From the NCBI RefSeq assembly GCF_000264905.1, contig NW_006763158.1, positions 1 to 64,000 of the forward strand: a stretch of 64,000 nucleotides of DNA. The letters run 5' to 3'. This DNA is from Stereum hirsutum FP-91666 SS1. Lineage: Eukaryota > Basidiomycota > Agaricomycetes > Russulales > Stereaceae. The translations under genes and the position numbers were made by a program. Below, one piece after another: positions 33,516 to 45,564 of the stretch. Under the pieces are notes generated by a model that saw only the letters and a program-made list of their open reading frames with translations, searched no databases and was not told the DNA's origin. The number at the start of each line of letters is the position of its first letter. The first letter of the stretch is position 1.

Positions 33516-34500
33516 CAGAATCGTCCCGACAACACATATGCACAGGGTTATATGGACCAGAGATCAAATGCTTACCGGGATATACGATCCAGCGTACTGA
33601 TGGGAGGTCAGCCTCGAGTGGGCCCTTTTGAGAGTCGTTCGTTTGTGTAGCTATACGCCCATCCTGTCATGATACATCAGCACGGTGCACTCGTGGTAAG
33701 GAACAAGAGACGCACCAACGTCGCCGGGTCAAACACGCAGACGTGTGGCATAGCAAAGTTGTATTCACCACGAAAGAATTGGGGACGGAGCGCGTGCGAT
33801 GGCATGTGAGACGAAATGGGCGAAGAAAATTAAAGAAGTCAGTGACCAACACATCAAGGCGAAGACAAAAGAGAAAGAGGCAAGAATAATATATAACACC
33901 GAACACGTCGTTAACCGCCCAACATCGCAACGACTGCGTTGAGACACTTGCCAGTCGCGATGCCACGCAGTATGGTTCGTTCGGCAGGATACGCTCACTG
34001 GCGGGCTGCACAAGGGCATTAACGGTAAGGAGGGACTTACCCGGTGAGAATGTTTCTCCTCGAGTTTGCACAGACCACGGAGAGAACTGTTGAATGAAAC
34101 GCGAAAGATAGTGGTGGGAGACAAGAGAGGGCAAAAGTGGGGCAAAGGGAGCGGAGGTGGGGACGGCGATGATCACGGGGTTGATGAAGTCTCCGGCTGT
34201 CGTGGGATGCAGCCAGACCCCGCTGACGATGGTCTTTGCCGCCATGGTGACAAGTGGCCAGAATCCCTGTGCATATACGCGAGACGCGACGCGGGGAGCT
34301 TTGCCTGACCGCATTAGGCAATTGGACACGCGGATCGCACAAAGATCATGATGCGTTCTCCGAGTTCACCACAATTCCGTTAGACACGTAGATGCTCTCT
34401 TCCCGCTGCTGACGCTCTCGCCACATCTATCATATCTAGCCTACTTCACCACAAGCAAAATTATGGTCTAGTCTACAAGCTCAGGGATCTTGAGTACTCA
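33516..34500. other. Stretch between ACGCGT array and Hsp70 relic
   Basis: A minus-strand frame (about 34329 to 34037) reads GFWPLVTMAAKTIVSGVWL and looks protein-like, but it has no family resemblance I can name and no clear downstream exon. Not called as a gene. Confidence 0.35.
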
Positions 34501-36330
34501 ATGACCAGCCAACCGACTCGCGCAACGATCCGTGCACCTAGTCTTCACCTGGGTTTCCTCCTCCTCCCCCTCCTCCCACTCCTCTCACTCTCGATATGCG
34601 TCTCACCAGCACTAGGAGCGGTTCTTGCGATAGGCTCTGGTACGGATTATATGAAGGCTTCGTTGATGAAGCCGGGCATTCCGTTCGATGTGCTGTTGAA
34701 TAAGGATTCGAAGCGGAACATACAGAGCTCGGCGGCTTGGAAGGGCGAGGGGCGGTTGTTTGGGAGCGACGCGTATAATTTGGTAAGTTGGGTTTTCTGT
34801 TCTGTTTTATTTGTTGTGCTGGTTTGTTGTTTGCGTGCTCGGGAGGGATGGGAACCGGCACGGGGACTTTGTTGGATTCGAATGTGTCACGGGCGTTGTT
34901 TTCCTTGATCGGCTGGCAGTGGTATGTTTGGACGTGGACGTGCATATGAAAGTCTCTGCGTATTGAGCGAGCTTCCGTCGTTGAAAACCTGCCACTCACG
35001 CGATGGCTTCAGTGTAGCCGTCAACGCAGTTCTCGAAACCTTTCACTCTGGTGGCGCGCCACATAACTCGCGACGCCTCTATCTCATCGTCCGCTTCTCA
35101 TGATCCACACGACTAACATGTAAACTTCATGCTCCAAACCCACAGGCCACCCGCTTCCTCAAATACTCCTACAACTCCCTCAAATACCTCCTTGGCGTCC
35201 CTGCCAACGCCGAAATAGTCTCCTACTACAAAACCTTCTCCGAACCCCCCTCGTCGCCTCCTCCCGCTTCACCGTCGGCATCCCGAAGCCCGGCGGACGC
35301 ACCTGGGACATCGAAGAGCTGATCGCCATGCAATTCGCCTACGTCAAGTCTCTCGCCGAAGACGCCGCAGGGGAACGCGTGAACGAGGTCGTCGTCACCG
35401 TCCCGCCGTATTACACCCAATTCGAACGGTACGCGGTGGCAGATGCGGTCGAGATCGCTGGGCTGAGGTTATTGACGCTGATCGATGGCGGGACAGCGGT
35501 GGCGGTCAATTATGCGATGACGAGGACGTTTGAGCGTCCGGAATGGCATGTCGTTTTTGATGTGGGCGCGTCGTCGACGAGGGTGACGGTCGTTACGTTT
35601 TCGACGGGGAAGGGGAAGGGGAAGGGGAAGAAGGTGGGTGGGACGAGCGTCGTGGATAATGGAGTGGGGTGGGATAGACCATAGGATCGTTGTAGGGACG
35701 GAGATCGATAGGCGGTTGAGGGACGTTTTGATTGTGGAGTTTGCGGAGAACACGGGGAAGGATGCGAGGAAGGATGCGAAGGCGATGGCGAGGCTTTGGA
35801 AGGAGGCGGGCAGGGTGAAGGCGACTTCGAGCGCGAATACCGAGGCAGTTGCCCATGTCAGTTTTAGTTTGCCTCTCTATCTTTATCTCCAGGATGAGAC
35901 TGAGATTCGAACGTGCGATTTAGGTCGAGAGCTTGATGGACGATGTAGACTTCAAGACGAAAGTGTCGAGGGCGAGACTCGAGGCAATGTGTGCGGACAT
36001 GATGCCCCGCTGGACACAACCCATCCTCGACGCGCTAGACATGGCGAACCTGACCATGGATGGTATCGAGTCCGTCATCATGACCGGTGGAGCCATGCGC
36101 ACACCCACGGTCCAGGCAGCCATCAAAGCCACCATCGGCGAGTACGTCCTACCCTCTCTCCCTCCTCCACTTCGTTCCACTACGTGTCATGCTCATCTCA
36201 TCACGCCCTCGCACCACAGCGACAAGATCGCGATGAACGTCAACGCGGACGAAACCGCCGGAGAGCAAGAGCACGCAGGCGGCGAAGGAGACGAGTACGA
36301 GTATTCCTTTGGCTGTGGATGTGAGGTTTA
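34501..36330 (+). pseudogene. Decayed ER Hsp70 of the Lhs1/HYOU1 (Grp170) type
   Basis: The start has a signal-peptide-like hydrophobic stretch ending SPALGA, then VLAIGSGTDYMKASLMKPG and DVLLNKDSKRNIQSSAAW, clearly the Hsp70/Grp170 ATPase domain. The normally invariant DYGT phosphate loop reads GSGT. A run of six C at 35245-35250 is one base short, so the frame changes before ELIAMQFAYVKSLAEDAAGE and VVTVPPYYTQFERYAVADA. Another shift near 35660-35690 precedes RRLRDVLIVEFAENTGKD. DALDMANLTMDGIESVIMTGG and NVNADETA mark the end of the recognisable part; the substrate-binding half is missing. The functional chaperone gene must lie elsewhere; this is a duplicate that decayed. Confidence 0.88.
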
Positions 36331-37115
36331 CGTCTGTTGCGCCGATGGCTATGGAGACGAAGGAGGCTCGACAACGGTAATTGTTCTCTGCCCTTGCGCA
36401 TGGCTGGGTGCTGAACCCCTCTTTCCTGTATAGGTTGATCGCAGCGGAGGCCACAGAGCTCGTCCTACCAGAAGGCGTACCCTCGATCGCGATCGCGATC
36501 CGCCTTCTGTATTGGCTCTGTGTCGAATCCCTGCAACTTCAGATTTGGCCCGCCAACCTCGTAGCGCAATTGTTGCCCCCGATGTTGGATCCGTGAGGCC
36601 ATCATTAAGCTGCAACATATCCTCAAGGTGCGCCGATTCTGCGGTCGAAGTGGTCGTCAAGGAGCTCGTGAGGGTGGACAGGGAGCTGATGGTATTCGCA
36701 AATGGGATCAGGATCTTCCTTGCGCTGTCGATGAGTTCGCTGTCGATTTTTCATGGTGGTGAATAGAGATGTTGTGGACGATATTGCGGAGAAACAGTTG
36801 GAACAAGAAGAGAGTATCGGGGCAAGCTTGGTTTCAAGCTTGGTCTTCTCTCCTGCAAACGAATCTGCTCCCGATGTCGACTCCATGTATGTATTCTCTC
36901 GCCCATCTAGCAGTACATGTATATATTTAGCTTTTTGAATTGTCAAGACTGCTTGTGCATCAAAATTAATCAACCAATCTTCCATTTGGGCTTTTGAATG
37001 GATGTGGCCCGCGAGGGCCACACTTGCAGAGAACGAATTTTTTTGCGAAGGTCGAGCGGAGCCTGCTTTTGGCTCTCACTGTCGCTCCTTGGTCTCTACG
37101 TCTCGAAATCGACCT
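36331..37115. other. Unassigned stretch after the Hsp70 relic
   Basis: Short open pieces on both strands (for example plus 36753-36938 with VVDDIAEKQLEQEESIG) look like fragments of coding sequence, but no family or exon chain emerges. Confidence 0.35.
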
Positions 37116-38345
37116 ATGTCTCATAGTCAAGAACCACCGCCCCCGTACGCCGATACTTCAGAGCGTGTAGCGCCTGAGAAGCGTCCGTCTTCGCCACCCC
37201 AGGATGACCGCCCTGCTGCGAAGGTTAGGCGAGACTTGGACTCGTTCGGTGAGTAATTATCCAAAAAAAATAGCTTCATAGTTATTTTGACACCATTTCC
37301 GCTCGGTGGAAGACTCTTCCACAGCAGACTCACAGAGTCAGACCGCCAACGAGTCCCAGTGTAGCCAATCTGGCATGACCTACGATCAAACCGAAGTCAG
37401 TGTGCCTCACGTAGGGAGTGTTTTGCATGATCTTGTATCGAACAGGTAAGTTTTCCTCCTTCGAACTTTGTTTTTCACTTGATGTTCAAATACCATGCCC
37501 GCTGTTGTAGCAACGCCGCTCGTATAACCTTGTATGAAGAGCACAAGGCAGGTGTCAAAGCCCTGGAAGCGTACACAGTCGCCAACACGCACCTGGCTTA
37601 CGTTCGCCGTGAAGAGGATTACATGGCAAAGGTACAGAATTATAGCGAGCATGTTCGCCAGGAGTGGTGGAGGTGTTACGACCGTAGCGTTCAGCTGGAG
37701 GTTGAACTGGCAAAACATGGGATACCGTTGCCCTCTCCCTACCTCGAGGAATACCACCGATTCGCACCTCCAGAAGACCTGCCAACTGCAGAGTTATGGA
37801 CCACCAAATGGGAGAAGTTATATGACAACGAGCGGTATGTGAAGTGGAAGAATGCAGGGTTTCTTGACCCAGATGTTGTATTGTGGGTCGAAGGACAAAC
37901 CAAAGGTGGGTTTTGGAAAGGATTGATATCGGCACATCTGACTCCTCTCATTCTCTGCAACACAGGGTCCACAGAGACTACCCCACCCCCATCTTTCACC
38001 ACCAAATCCATTTCCGAACATCCTAGGGATATTCCTGATACTCCGGTCATTCGATTCTACCCGCAAAACCTCGCCAAAATCGCGGACATGCTCAAGCGCT
38101 GTGCTCTAGAGAAACACTCGGCATCGCAGACGTCGGAGACAGGCGGAATGCTGGAGAGTCAATGTAGTACATTTACTATCCCGGAGGAGCTTCTGAGTTG
38201 GTTCATGGAAGAGCTTGTGAAGATGAAGGGGGAGACGGAGGAGGAGAACGCAGTGGAGATCAGTGGTTCGCTCGCGCAGGCTATACAGGAGGTTCTTTCG
38301 GAAAGCCAAGAGAGTGATGGTTACACACAACTAAGCAAGGAGTAA
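37116..38345 (+). CDS. Uncharacterised 346-residue protein, gene 1 of a tandem pair
   Basis: Four exons (37116-37248, 37313-37445, 37511-37905, 37966-38345) join in frame to 346 residues. I do not recognise it. The N-terminus is polar and Pro/Ser-rich (EPPPPYADTSERVAPEKRP, with PPPPY as a possible WW-ligand). The middle is charged and probably helical (REEDYMAKVQNYSEHVRQE), followed by AELWTTKWEKLYDNERYVKW. The C-terminal third is acidic with SWFMEELVKMKGETEEEN. There is no signal peptide or membrane segment. It lies 420 bp upstream of a second intact uncharacterised gene on the same strand; the pair may have co-evolved or moved together. Confidence 0.75.
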
Positions 38346-38766
38346 ATAATTCAGTAGTACACTGGCATGTAGAATGTCAACCTAACAGTTTCGGCTCGAC
38401 ACCTGGTGCCACATAGACGCCACAACGCCGGACTTCCCATTTTGGTATCCCCTCCTTCCAAATTTGGTGTGTGGAAAATCTTCAAAGACGCGACACTCTC
38501 TGACTCGGGCTGCGTCTTCGCCTCTACGCTCACGATACATGCCTGTAACTTATCTACTCTAAACCGCCTAATTGTGTTGACGGACATGGATTTCAACTTC
38601 CTAAGCGGCACACAGTCCCAGGATGTCGAGGGTCGAATGTACATGCAAACAGATATTTTAGGAAAGTACTCTCACTTTTCTCTCTCTCGGTAACTCTCGA
38701 AAATTGCTGGACTTACGGGGCTATATATCCTTCTCAGATATCAGCGGCTCTGGGCTAGGCCTCAAC

Positions 38767-41281
38767 ATGCCATTGAATATGTCCTTAGGAGTGGGTTTGA
38801 GCGGGCAGGTGCGTCCTTGTATCATGCAACTCGTGATTGGATGGGATCGTCACAATTTATACAGGCACAAAACACCCTGCCATCCGACTCTGCTCGCTAC
38901 GATCCCATCATTGCTAACGCCACGCATGACGGCCTCGTTCGGGTCGGCAACCTAGCACATCAACAAGTCTGCTACCAACTTATGCAGGCTCAGGTTGAGA
39001 TGGCGAAGCTAAAAAAAGAGGTGGATCGGCTGTCATGGAATAGGTGTGTAGATCAACAATTTTTGTTGGTTTCACTGGCACTCTCTTGATGATATCTCCA
39101 GGAACGCGTACGATTCCCTGATAGCCCAGCTTTTAGGGGGAGATCGTGGCGCTGCGACCATCGTTTCCCTGCCCACTGGCGGTGAAGACTCCAAGGATGT
39201 GTTTGTATCCTCTTCTGTTCCATCCTTATCGATCTCCCTTCAACAGTGCCCCGCCCATGTTGTCCTTGGCCTCGGAATGAAGGCGCTTACTCCGCCAACC
39301 CGTGCTGAATGTCCGGACACTCGATTCTGGGCCATCTCCGACTGGAATTCATTCACGAAGCCGGCCGCACAGACAAAAAAAGGAGGTAACCACTCCGTTT
39401 TATATACTGAGCTCTCTCACCAGCAAGCCGACGACATGCGAGTGTGTATCTACAGCCTGTTCCTGTCGCTTGCGTCGACTGGCCAGGCTCCGTCGCAATC
39501 AGGCTCCCTTGGGCATGAGGCTCTGGAATATATCCACGGCAACCTAGCCACGGCATTCCCGCCTCTTCTCCGCTGCGAAGGTGGTCACTGGAAGATTGAC
39601 AAGCTAATTTCTCAGCTTTACTCGAACTGGTGGCGCGACCGTGGAAAGAAATACATTCCACCTGCCGGACACGACAACTTGCCTCTGCCCAAGCGCGAGG
39701 CTTCCGAGGCACCTATGCCAGAGACACCCGCTCCAAAGAGGCCACGGCCAGCGGCACCACCCGCAATGTCGACCATACCACGTCCGAAATCTCGTCCATC
39801 TGTTAATCCGCAAGAGTTTCGCAGGACCGACCAGCCAAAACCGACATCTATTCCATCTGTGTCGCTGAATGTATCACTTAGACCTGCTGAAGTAATTGGT
39901 GCGTCTTTTCCCTTTTCCATTACCTTCGAGTTCGCCCCTTTCAATATAAGACCGACATCCACGCTAGCACTGGCTCCCACAGATACACCTTCTGCGATAC
40001 CTTCTGCGTGGTCCGATCCGAACATGCATATTCCATCAAGTTTGCCCCGCACGTCGCCGCCATCAACGCCTTCGACTTTAGCCATACCGTGCGAACAAGA
40101 GCTAAGGCCATTCCCGACGTCGGATCCACCTGCGACGGCGACATCGACGGTAGATCAAGTTCCAGTATTGTTGACGAAGACAGCGATGCCGTTGGCGGAC
40201 ATGGATGTTGATTCTCTGTCCGGTTCGTTGTCTCGGCATTCACCATCACCAGGAGCTCATTCAGCTCCGTTCTTCTTAGCAACGCCGTCACATCCAGCGC
40301 CCCGACCAATTCACGCTGAAGCAGACGAACACAAGGCTTCACAACCACCTATATCACCTCGTCTCAAGCCTGCTGTCGTCGCGAATGAAGGTACGGTTTA
40401 GCTTGTGACTGTACCACAACTTTCTACTGACGTCGTGTGTTTCTTTGAACTCGTGCCTTAGCAAACCCTGGCGCCATCCGCGAAGATGCAACTGTCCTGA
40501 ACGAGGCGGATGCAGATGTTGTACTAAGTGCAGCACGGGATGAGGCTGACACTAACAAGGTCTGTCCTCCATTCAGTCGTTGTACCTTATCTGTTTTTGA
40601 GAATTGCGGAAATAGAGCTCGGTCACCCCGACTGGGGGGTCTACCATGTTGGATAACGACGCACTGTATGTTCCATTACCTTCTCACTCTGGACTATTTT
40701 CTAACACTTGCCAAGTACAACACCAGCGACACCCTTGCTCCCTATGGATATACCTCAAGATGTTGTGAAGACTGCGCTTTCCAAGGAGCCCAAGGCAGCG
40801 GGGGGATCGAAGAAGAAGGGCGGACGGGGTGGGCAAGGTAAGTTAGCGAAGGATTACTACGACAATAGCGACTACAAGGAAAAGTGAGTAGTATTTGTTG
40901 CGATATACACACTCTTGCTTATGTACCGTTGCTTTAGGAGCGTCAAACTCGGACTCTGGCTCACAGAGCACCCGGAAGGTCTTCAAGCTGTCTTCGAGAA
41001 GGAGTACTCGAAGTATCTCACCCTGCCTTTGGACAACATATCTGTAGGTTCTCTCCTCAGAGCATAGTGCCTCTTTTTACTGACTTGTGACCCGTTTATC
41101 GTATGGCAGAGAGTCGAGGTATGGAACGAGATGAAACAACGGGTACGTTTGTTTCTCTTTTCGGCACCCATAGCTTTCCGTTGCAAGCTACAATACTAAC
41201 TGTGTCTCAATATTTCAGGCTGATACAGCTGGTGTGAAACCCCGCAAGCAGACCCAATCAAAGGCTAGCGCAAGCGGCTAG
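38767..41281 (+). CDS. Uncharacterised 659-residue protein, gene 2 of a tandem pair
   Basis: Ten exons (38767-38808, 38865-39043, 39102-39198, 39247-40390, 40462-40559, 40616-40665, 40716-40883, 40938-41043, 41110-41142, 41219-41281) keep one frame to 659 residues. An N-terminal coiled-coil-like helix (MQAQVEMAKLKKEVDRLSW) leads into a folded segment with SHQQADDMRVCIYSLFLSLA and CEGGHWKIDKLISQLYSNWW. A long Pro/Ser/Thr-rich linker follows. The end is Lys/Gly-rich (GGSKKKGGRGGQGKLAKD) then YDNSDYKEK and a basic tail. The layout suggests a nuclear DNA- or chromatin-associated protein, but no known domain is visible. The start is the first ATG that fits the first donor. Confidence 0.75.
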
Positions 41282-41728
41282 CTGTGTGAGCACCGTGCAT
41301 GGGTATAGGTGTGGGCCAATTGGTCGGGGCAATTGTATGGGGACGGGATCCGCTGTACGCCGCTGGGATCCTTTCAAGGCCGATACAAATACAATTTATT
41401 CCGTGTACCGTCATCCGTCCACATCCTATGTACTCCGAAATACAAAGAATTCCGAAGTAACGTAAATGGAATGGACTGTTGAAAGGGCGTGCAGTGTGAT
41501 TGCAGGCACCGCTCTGCTCCGCGACGATCCGAATATGGCAGATGTGCCGTGGTAAGAATCGGATGTCAACCTGTCCTAGAGGAGCGCGGCGGATTTCCGA
41601 TTAGATCCTCCTGCATCCGCCCACATCCGAGGGTGTTCTCACTGGGGCTCAGCTCCCCTCGTATGCACCTATCTCTCTCATATCACACACTTTTTTTACT
41701 GATGCTTCGCTCGCATGCACGGCTACAG
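41282..41728. other. Intergenic stretch and probable 5' exon(s) of the membrane protein gene
   Basis: The first exon of the DUF6534 gene should lie here. A candidate ATG at 41535 is followed by a strong GTAAGA donor after MADVP, but I could not make its phase agree with the exon starting at 41729. Confidence 0.4.
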
Positions 41729-43282
41729 CTATTCAGCGGGCTCCTTAACTTGTTTCTCTTTGGTATTCTGACTGTTCAAGTCTGTACGTACACACCTAAT
41801 ACCACTCCACATATGCTGTCTGATCATACGCTTTCAGACATTTATGTCTCGTCATTCCCAAATGATCGCAAAATTCTGAAAGCCCTAGGTCAGACTATCT
41901 CTCTTTTACCGTTTATCCCAGCCAGCTGGTTCTGTACTTACTGGCGGACGCTTCACTAGTCCACGGAATATACCTATTGGAAACTACACAATCCTGTCTC
42001 GTTATGGCTGATATGTATTACTGGTTTGGTTCTGGATTCGGCAACATGTTACACCTTTCCAACCCCTATTTCTCTCCCTTTGACACACCGCTGTGCGGAT
42101 CTCTTGCGTCTCTTGTGGCACAACTGTTCTTCTGTTATCGCATCTGGACTCTTCAGAGATCTCTCTGGCCCCTCTGCATTCTGATTGCCGCTGTGGGTAT
42201 CTTGCTTCGTGACAAACCGCACAAGTGTGCATTGTTTTCTCACATGTCATCTTCCAATATCTAGGTGTCTGTAGTGCAAACTGGCGGTGGCATAGCAATC
42301 ACAGTATTGGTCAGTCCGACGTGGTCTAAAAACGGCCCAGATTGTTTACCAATACACCGTTGCACACAGGGCCACCTTTCTAGAAACTTTGCAGTAATCC
42401 CAACATACCATGCGCCTCTCTATGTATGGCTCAGTACTAGTCACTAATGCCTCTGCTCAACGATGACTTATTGGAACCCCGTCTTAGACCTGGCTCATTG
42501 GAGCAGCTCTAGCCGACGTTCTCATTGCAGTGACGATGACATACCTAGTGAGTGTTCAATCCGAATGATTCCTTGTGCCGTATGACCAATTTACTCTAAA
42601 GTTCTTTAGGTCTCAAAAACGAATTCAATCTGGCACCCGCAGTGTTATGTGGCAAATTGTTCGCTTGACCGTAGAAACTAACACTATCACCGGTATGACC
42701 GACATTTTGCCTCAATCTTTTAGCCTTTCTCCATCTCAATTTTGCCACAGCTAGTGTGGCAATCATTGACTTGCTCTTGTTTTCAACCGACTCGGTCAGT
42801 TTTCCATCACTTCTCAGGCTTTGGTGGTCACTCAGATCACGCGTCAGTAGACCACCAACTACTTTGTTGTCCCGTGAGTATCATTGTCCAACCGTATCTC
42901 GTCGGATGTGCCATTTGATCTTATCCACTCCTGCGGTCAAGATCGGTTGCTATAGGGAAACTGTCAGTCTTTCTTCATGTGTATTGACTATCATGTATTA
43001 TACTAACTTGCGGATATTAGGTATTCAAACACACTCCTCGTCACATTCAATAACCGCCTTGCTCTTCGCAAAGTACTGCAGAACAAATCATATGTTGACG
43101 TGGACCTTTTCAGCAGAGACCACACTGCTGGAAGCTCTTCCAACACGGACACACACCCTGCAGCCCCTCAACCTCCCCAAAATCGACCGTTTAGGGAGAC
43201 CATCAATTTGTCAATACTCAATGACCCGGTAGATAGACCTGACGACGACATAGGAGATGTGAGTCACTCGCCTCGATTTTAA
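41729..43282 (+). CDS. DUF6534-type multi-pass membrane protein (first exon unresolved)
   Basis: The exon chain from 41729 reads LFSGLLNLFLFGILTVQV, FPNDRKILKAL, VHGIYLLETTQ, DMYYWFGSGFGN, LCGSLASLVAQLFFCYRIW, VSVVQTGGGIAITVL, TWLIGAALADVLIAVTMTYL, RSVMWQIVRLTVETNTITA, SVAIIDLLLF, TTNYFVVPSVAIGKLYSNT and LLVTFNNRLALRK, then a polar tail ending DDIGDVSHSPRF. This is the seven-helix-like layout and motif order of the basidiomycete DUF6534 family, predicted to sit in the plasma membrane with a cytosolic C-terminus. About eight introns keep phase, including one with an AAG acceptor before IGKL. No break is seen, so it may be functional. Role unknown for the family. Confidence 0.8.
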
Positions 43283-43789
43283 ATAATTAAATGCTCATGA
43301 AAGGGATTGGGATCATTGTGCAGAGGGCTCCTGTAAAGTTCAGCCTGGATTGATCCACAGCTCCGCAATGTGCAACATTTGTTTCAGACTTAGTCATCGT
43401 TGGGGTCCACCGAGGACATCTCTGGCAGCGTGGCCGTCTTTTGTTGATTTATCGTTTTCTGGTTGTATCCTGTATGCCCATTTCTTCCGACTACGGCCCT
43501 TTAGTTGTGACCATGACCGGTTATTTCCCTCGGTTTAATCTGCCTACCCCGCCTTTCATCAGCACGCTCGGAGCTGCGCTCCTCGCGCCTCGCTCACTGG
43601 CCTGTTTTTTGCCCCAATTCTATCATGATTGCTTTGAATCTTTTGGATGCACGTTGCAGTAATTCTTATTTGTCACAACTATGAACATCTGAAGTCTCTT
43701 GTATTTAAATAAAAATTGTGCTCCGAGTGAGAGCGGCTCGCCATAGGCGGCACACATGGCATAGCCTCACCTCTGCTTGGAGATGGACG

Positions 43790-44920
43790 AAGTTACAGTA
43801 GCTTCATATATATCGTAGTCGAAAGGACAGGTGTTCAATGGCCCTCCCGTACCGTTGAATGCGACATTCATAGTCAGGTTTAAATCAAAAGTGTGATTTC
43901 CGTCCGCCAGTGATGTCTAATCGAAGACTTGGTAGTGCTTTGCGTCCTCGGACAATGCCTTGACGAAATTCGAGCCTGCGTCTATTTCATCGATGCCGAA
44001 GTGGAGAGACGAATCCTGGGCGAGTCCGCGTGTACAGAAGACCGAGATGTATGTGTCTAATTGAAAGAAAGTGAGTAAAGAACATGGGAGGCGTAGCGAG
44101 GACCGTCTCTTGATGCACCTGAAAGGTCAAAACTGAACGTGGAGCTCGGGAAGTATATACCCGTCTCCGTTCCGGGAAACTCCCAGTAGGCCCCTATAAA
44201 TTTTAATGGTGTCTTTAGCTAACTGACTGTGCATCTATAAATGTGTAACTTACCAGCAATACCACCCCATCCTCCTGGTTGAATATTATGAGCGTATTTC
44301 AGATCAGGAGAGCATCGTTTCCATTCCTCCACTCTGGATCTATTCCTTCCAAGTTTCATTCCTCGACCAGTGAAACATGGTCCAGATACGAAATCCAATC
44401 ATTTGACCAGTAGTTCCTAAATAATGTTTACTGTATGAATGACTTACCGTGGTAGAAGAGGTGATCTAACCCCTGTTTGGAGCAGGTGGAGTTGAAGTAA
44501 TCGAAAAGAAAAAGAAAAAACGGGACCACTTGTACCATTGAAAGCGACATCTAGATCGAATATACCGAGCTCGAGTGTGTGAATTCATCTTCGAGCGTTG
44601 TCGAATCGAAGGCGGTGTATGCGTAAGGTCCGTAGACACATTATTGATGCGGACACAGCCAGCATCCGTGCCGTCCTAGTGGTATGCCTTGCCAAGCAGC
44701 GTTTACATTCGAGAGGACAGAAATCGATTCCTGGAAGAGGTTCGAAACAGCCCTGAAAGTCTACACGATCGACACCCACCTTGAAAGTTGAAGAAAAATG
44801 TCGAGTAAAGGTAAAATGTGTCATGAAGTGTCCTTTGGAAGCGATAGCATGACGGTAAATGTGTCGGATTCAGCGCTACGATAAGTATGCTGGCCAACTA
44901 GTCGGGGGCATAGGTTTTAC
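43790..44920 (-). pseudogene. Two relics of a basidiomycete extracellular beta-rich domain protein
   Basis: Minus frames near 44070-43800 read LAQDSSLHFGIDEIDAGSN then a TAG stop, then DGNHTFDLNLTMNVAFNG and PLNTCPFDYDIYEATV. A related stretch near 44610-44480 reads DVAFNGTSGP and a matching FDYFNSTCSK in a different frame. The shared (N/D)VAFNGT(G/S)GP motif shows two tandem copies. This beta-rich pattern is common in secreted or single-pass proteins of mushrooms with no fixed function. The stop codon and frame changes make both copies non-coding today. The region upstream to 44920 is part of the same decayed copy. Confidence 0.55.
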
Positions 44921-45564
44921 ATGCCATCAATTACGCCCCATACCCGTACTATCACTCCAGCAGTGTTCGGTCGCAAAACACAGAAAGTCTCGTAGGGCTC
45001 TTCCTCCGCCCTCTTACCTCACGAGATTTTGTATACATGCTGGCAAACATGTATGCTTCAACCCTAGGTACTCACATTGACCAAAAGTCGTCTCTGCTCC
45101 TGTCCGGATCAATTCCGGTGGTCGCGGATGGGTGTTCGGTCAATTCTCCGCCACACCATTGCGCTTCGTTTTGTTGAGAACACCCAACCTGTACTCCCTC
45201 GGAGAATTATGCAGTACCATTAAATCCCATAGAGGTATTTAACAGCCAACGGTCAAGAAAAACGAGAAGGAGCTGCTGCTCAGAGAGGTGCAATATGGGC
45301 TAAACGGCCTAAAACGGCCTTTTTTATCCTTTAGTATATTCCCCACTCATAGACGAGACATTGGTTTGTGCCCAAAGCGTGTGTACGTCACTTTGATAAC
45401 CCTGGCTATCATCTCAAGAAGGTTTGGAGAGAAACAATGGGGAATTGCGTGCGTTAGAGCGCAATACCGAACACCCATCTAATACCGAACACTGCTGGAA
45501 TGATAGTACCGTAGAAATGTGAGCTCCGCATCGAGCAACATCGAAGCACTGACTTTAACAAGAG

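Noticed and set aside
33667..34342. 220-codon minus ORF beside the Hsp70 relic
   Set aside because: Part looks protein-like but no family, and the C-terminal half is clearly intron-like or non-coding.
39899..39952. An intron inside the long exon of the 38767-41281 gene (GTGCGT ... TATAAG)
   Set aside because: Removing it shifts into a stop; reading through keeps frame.
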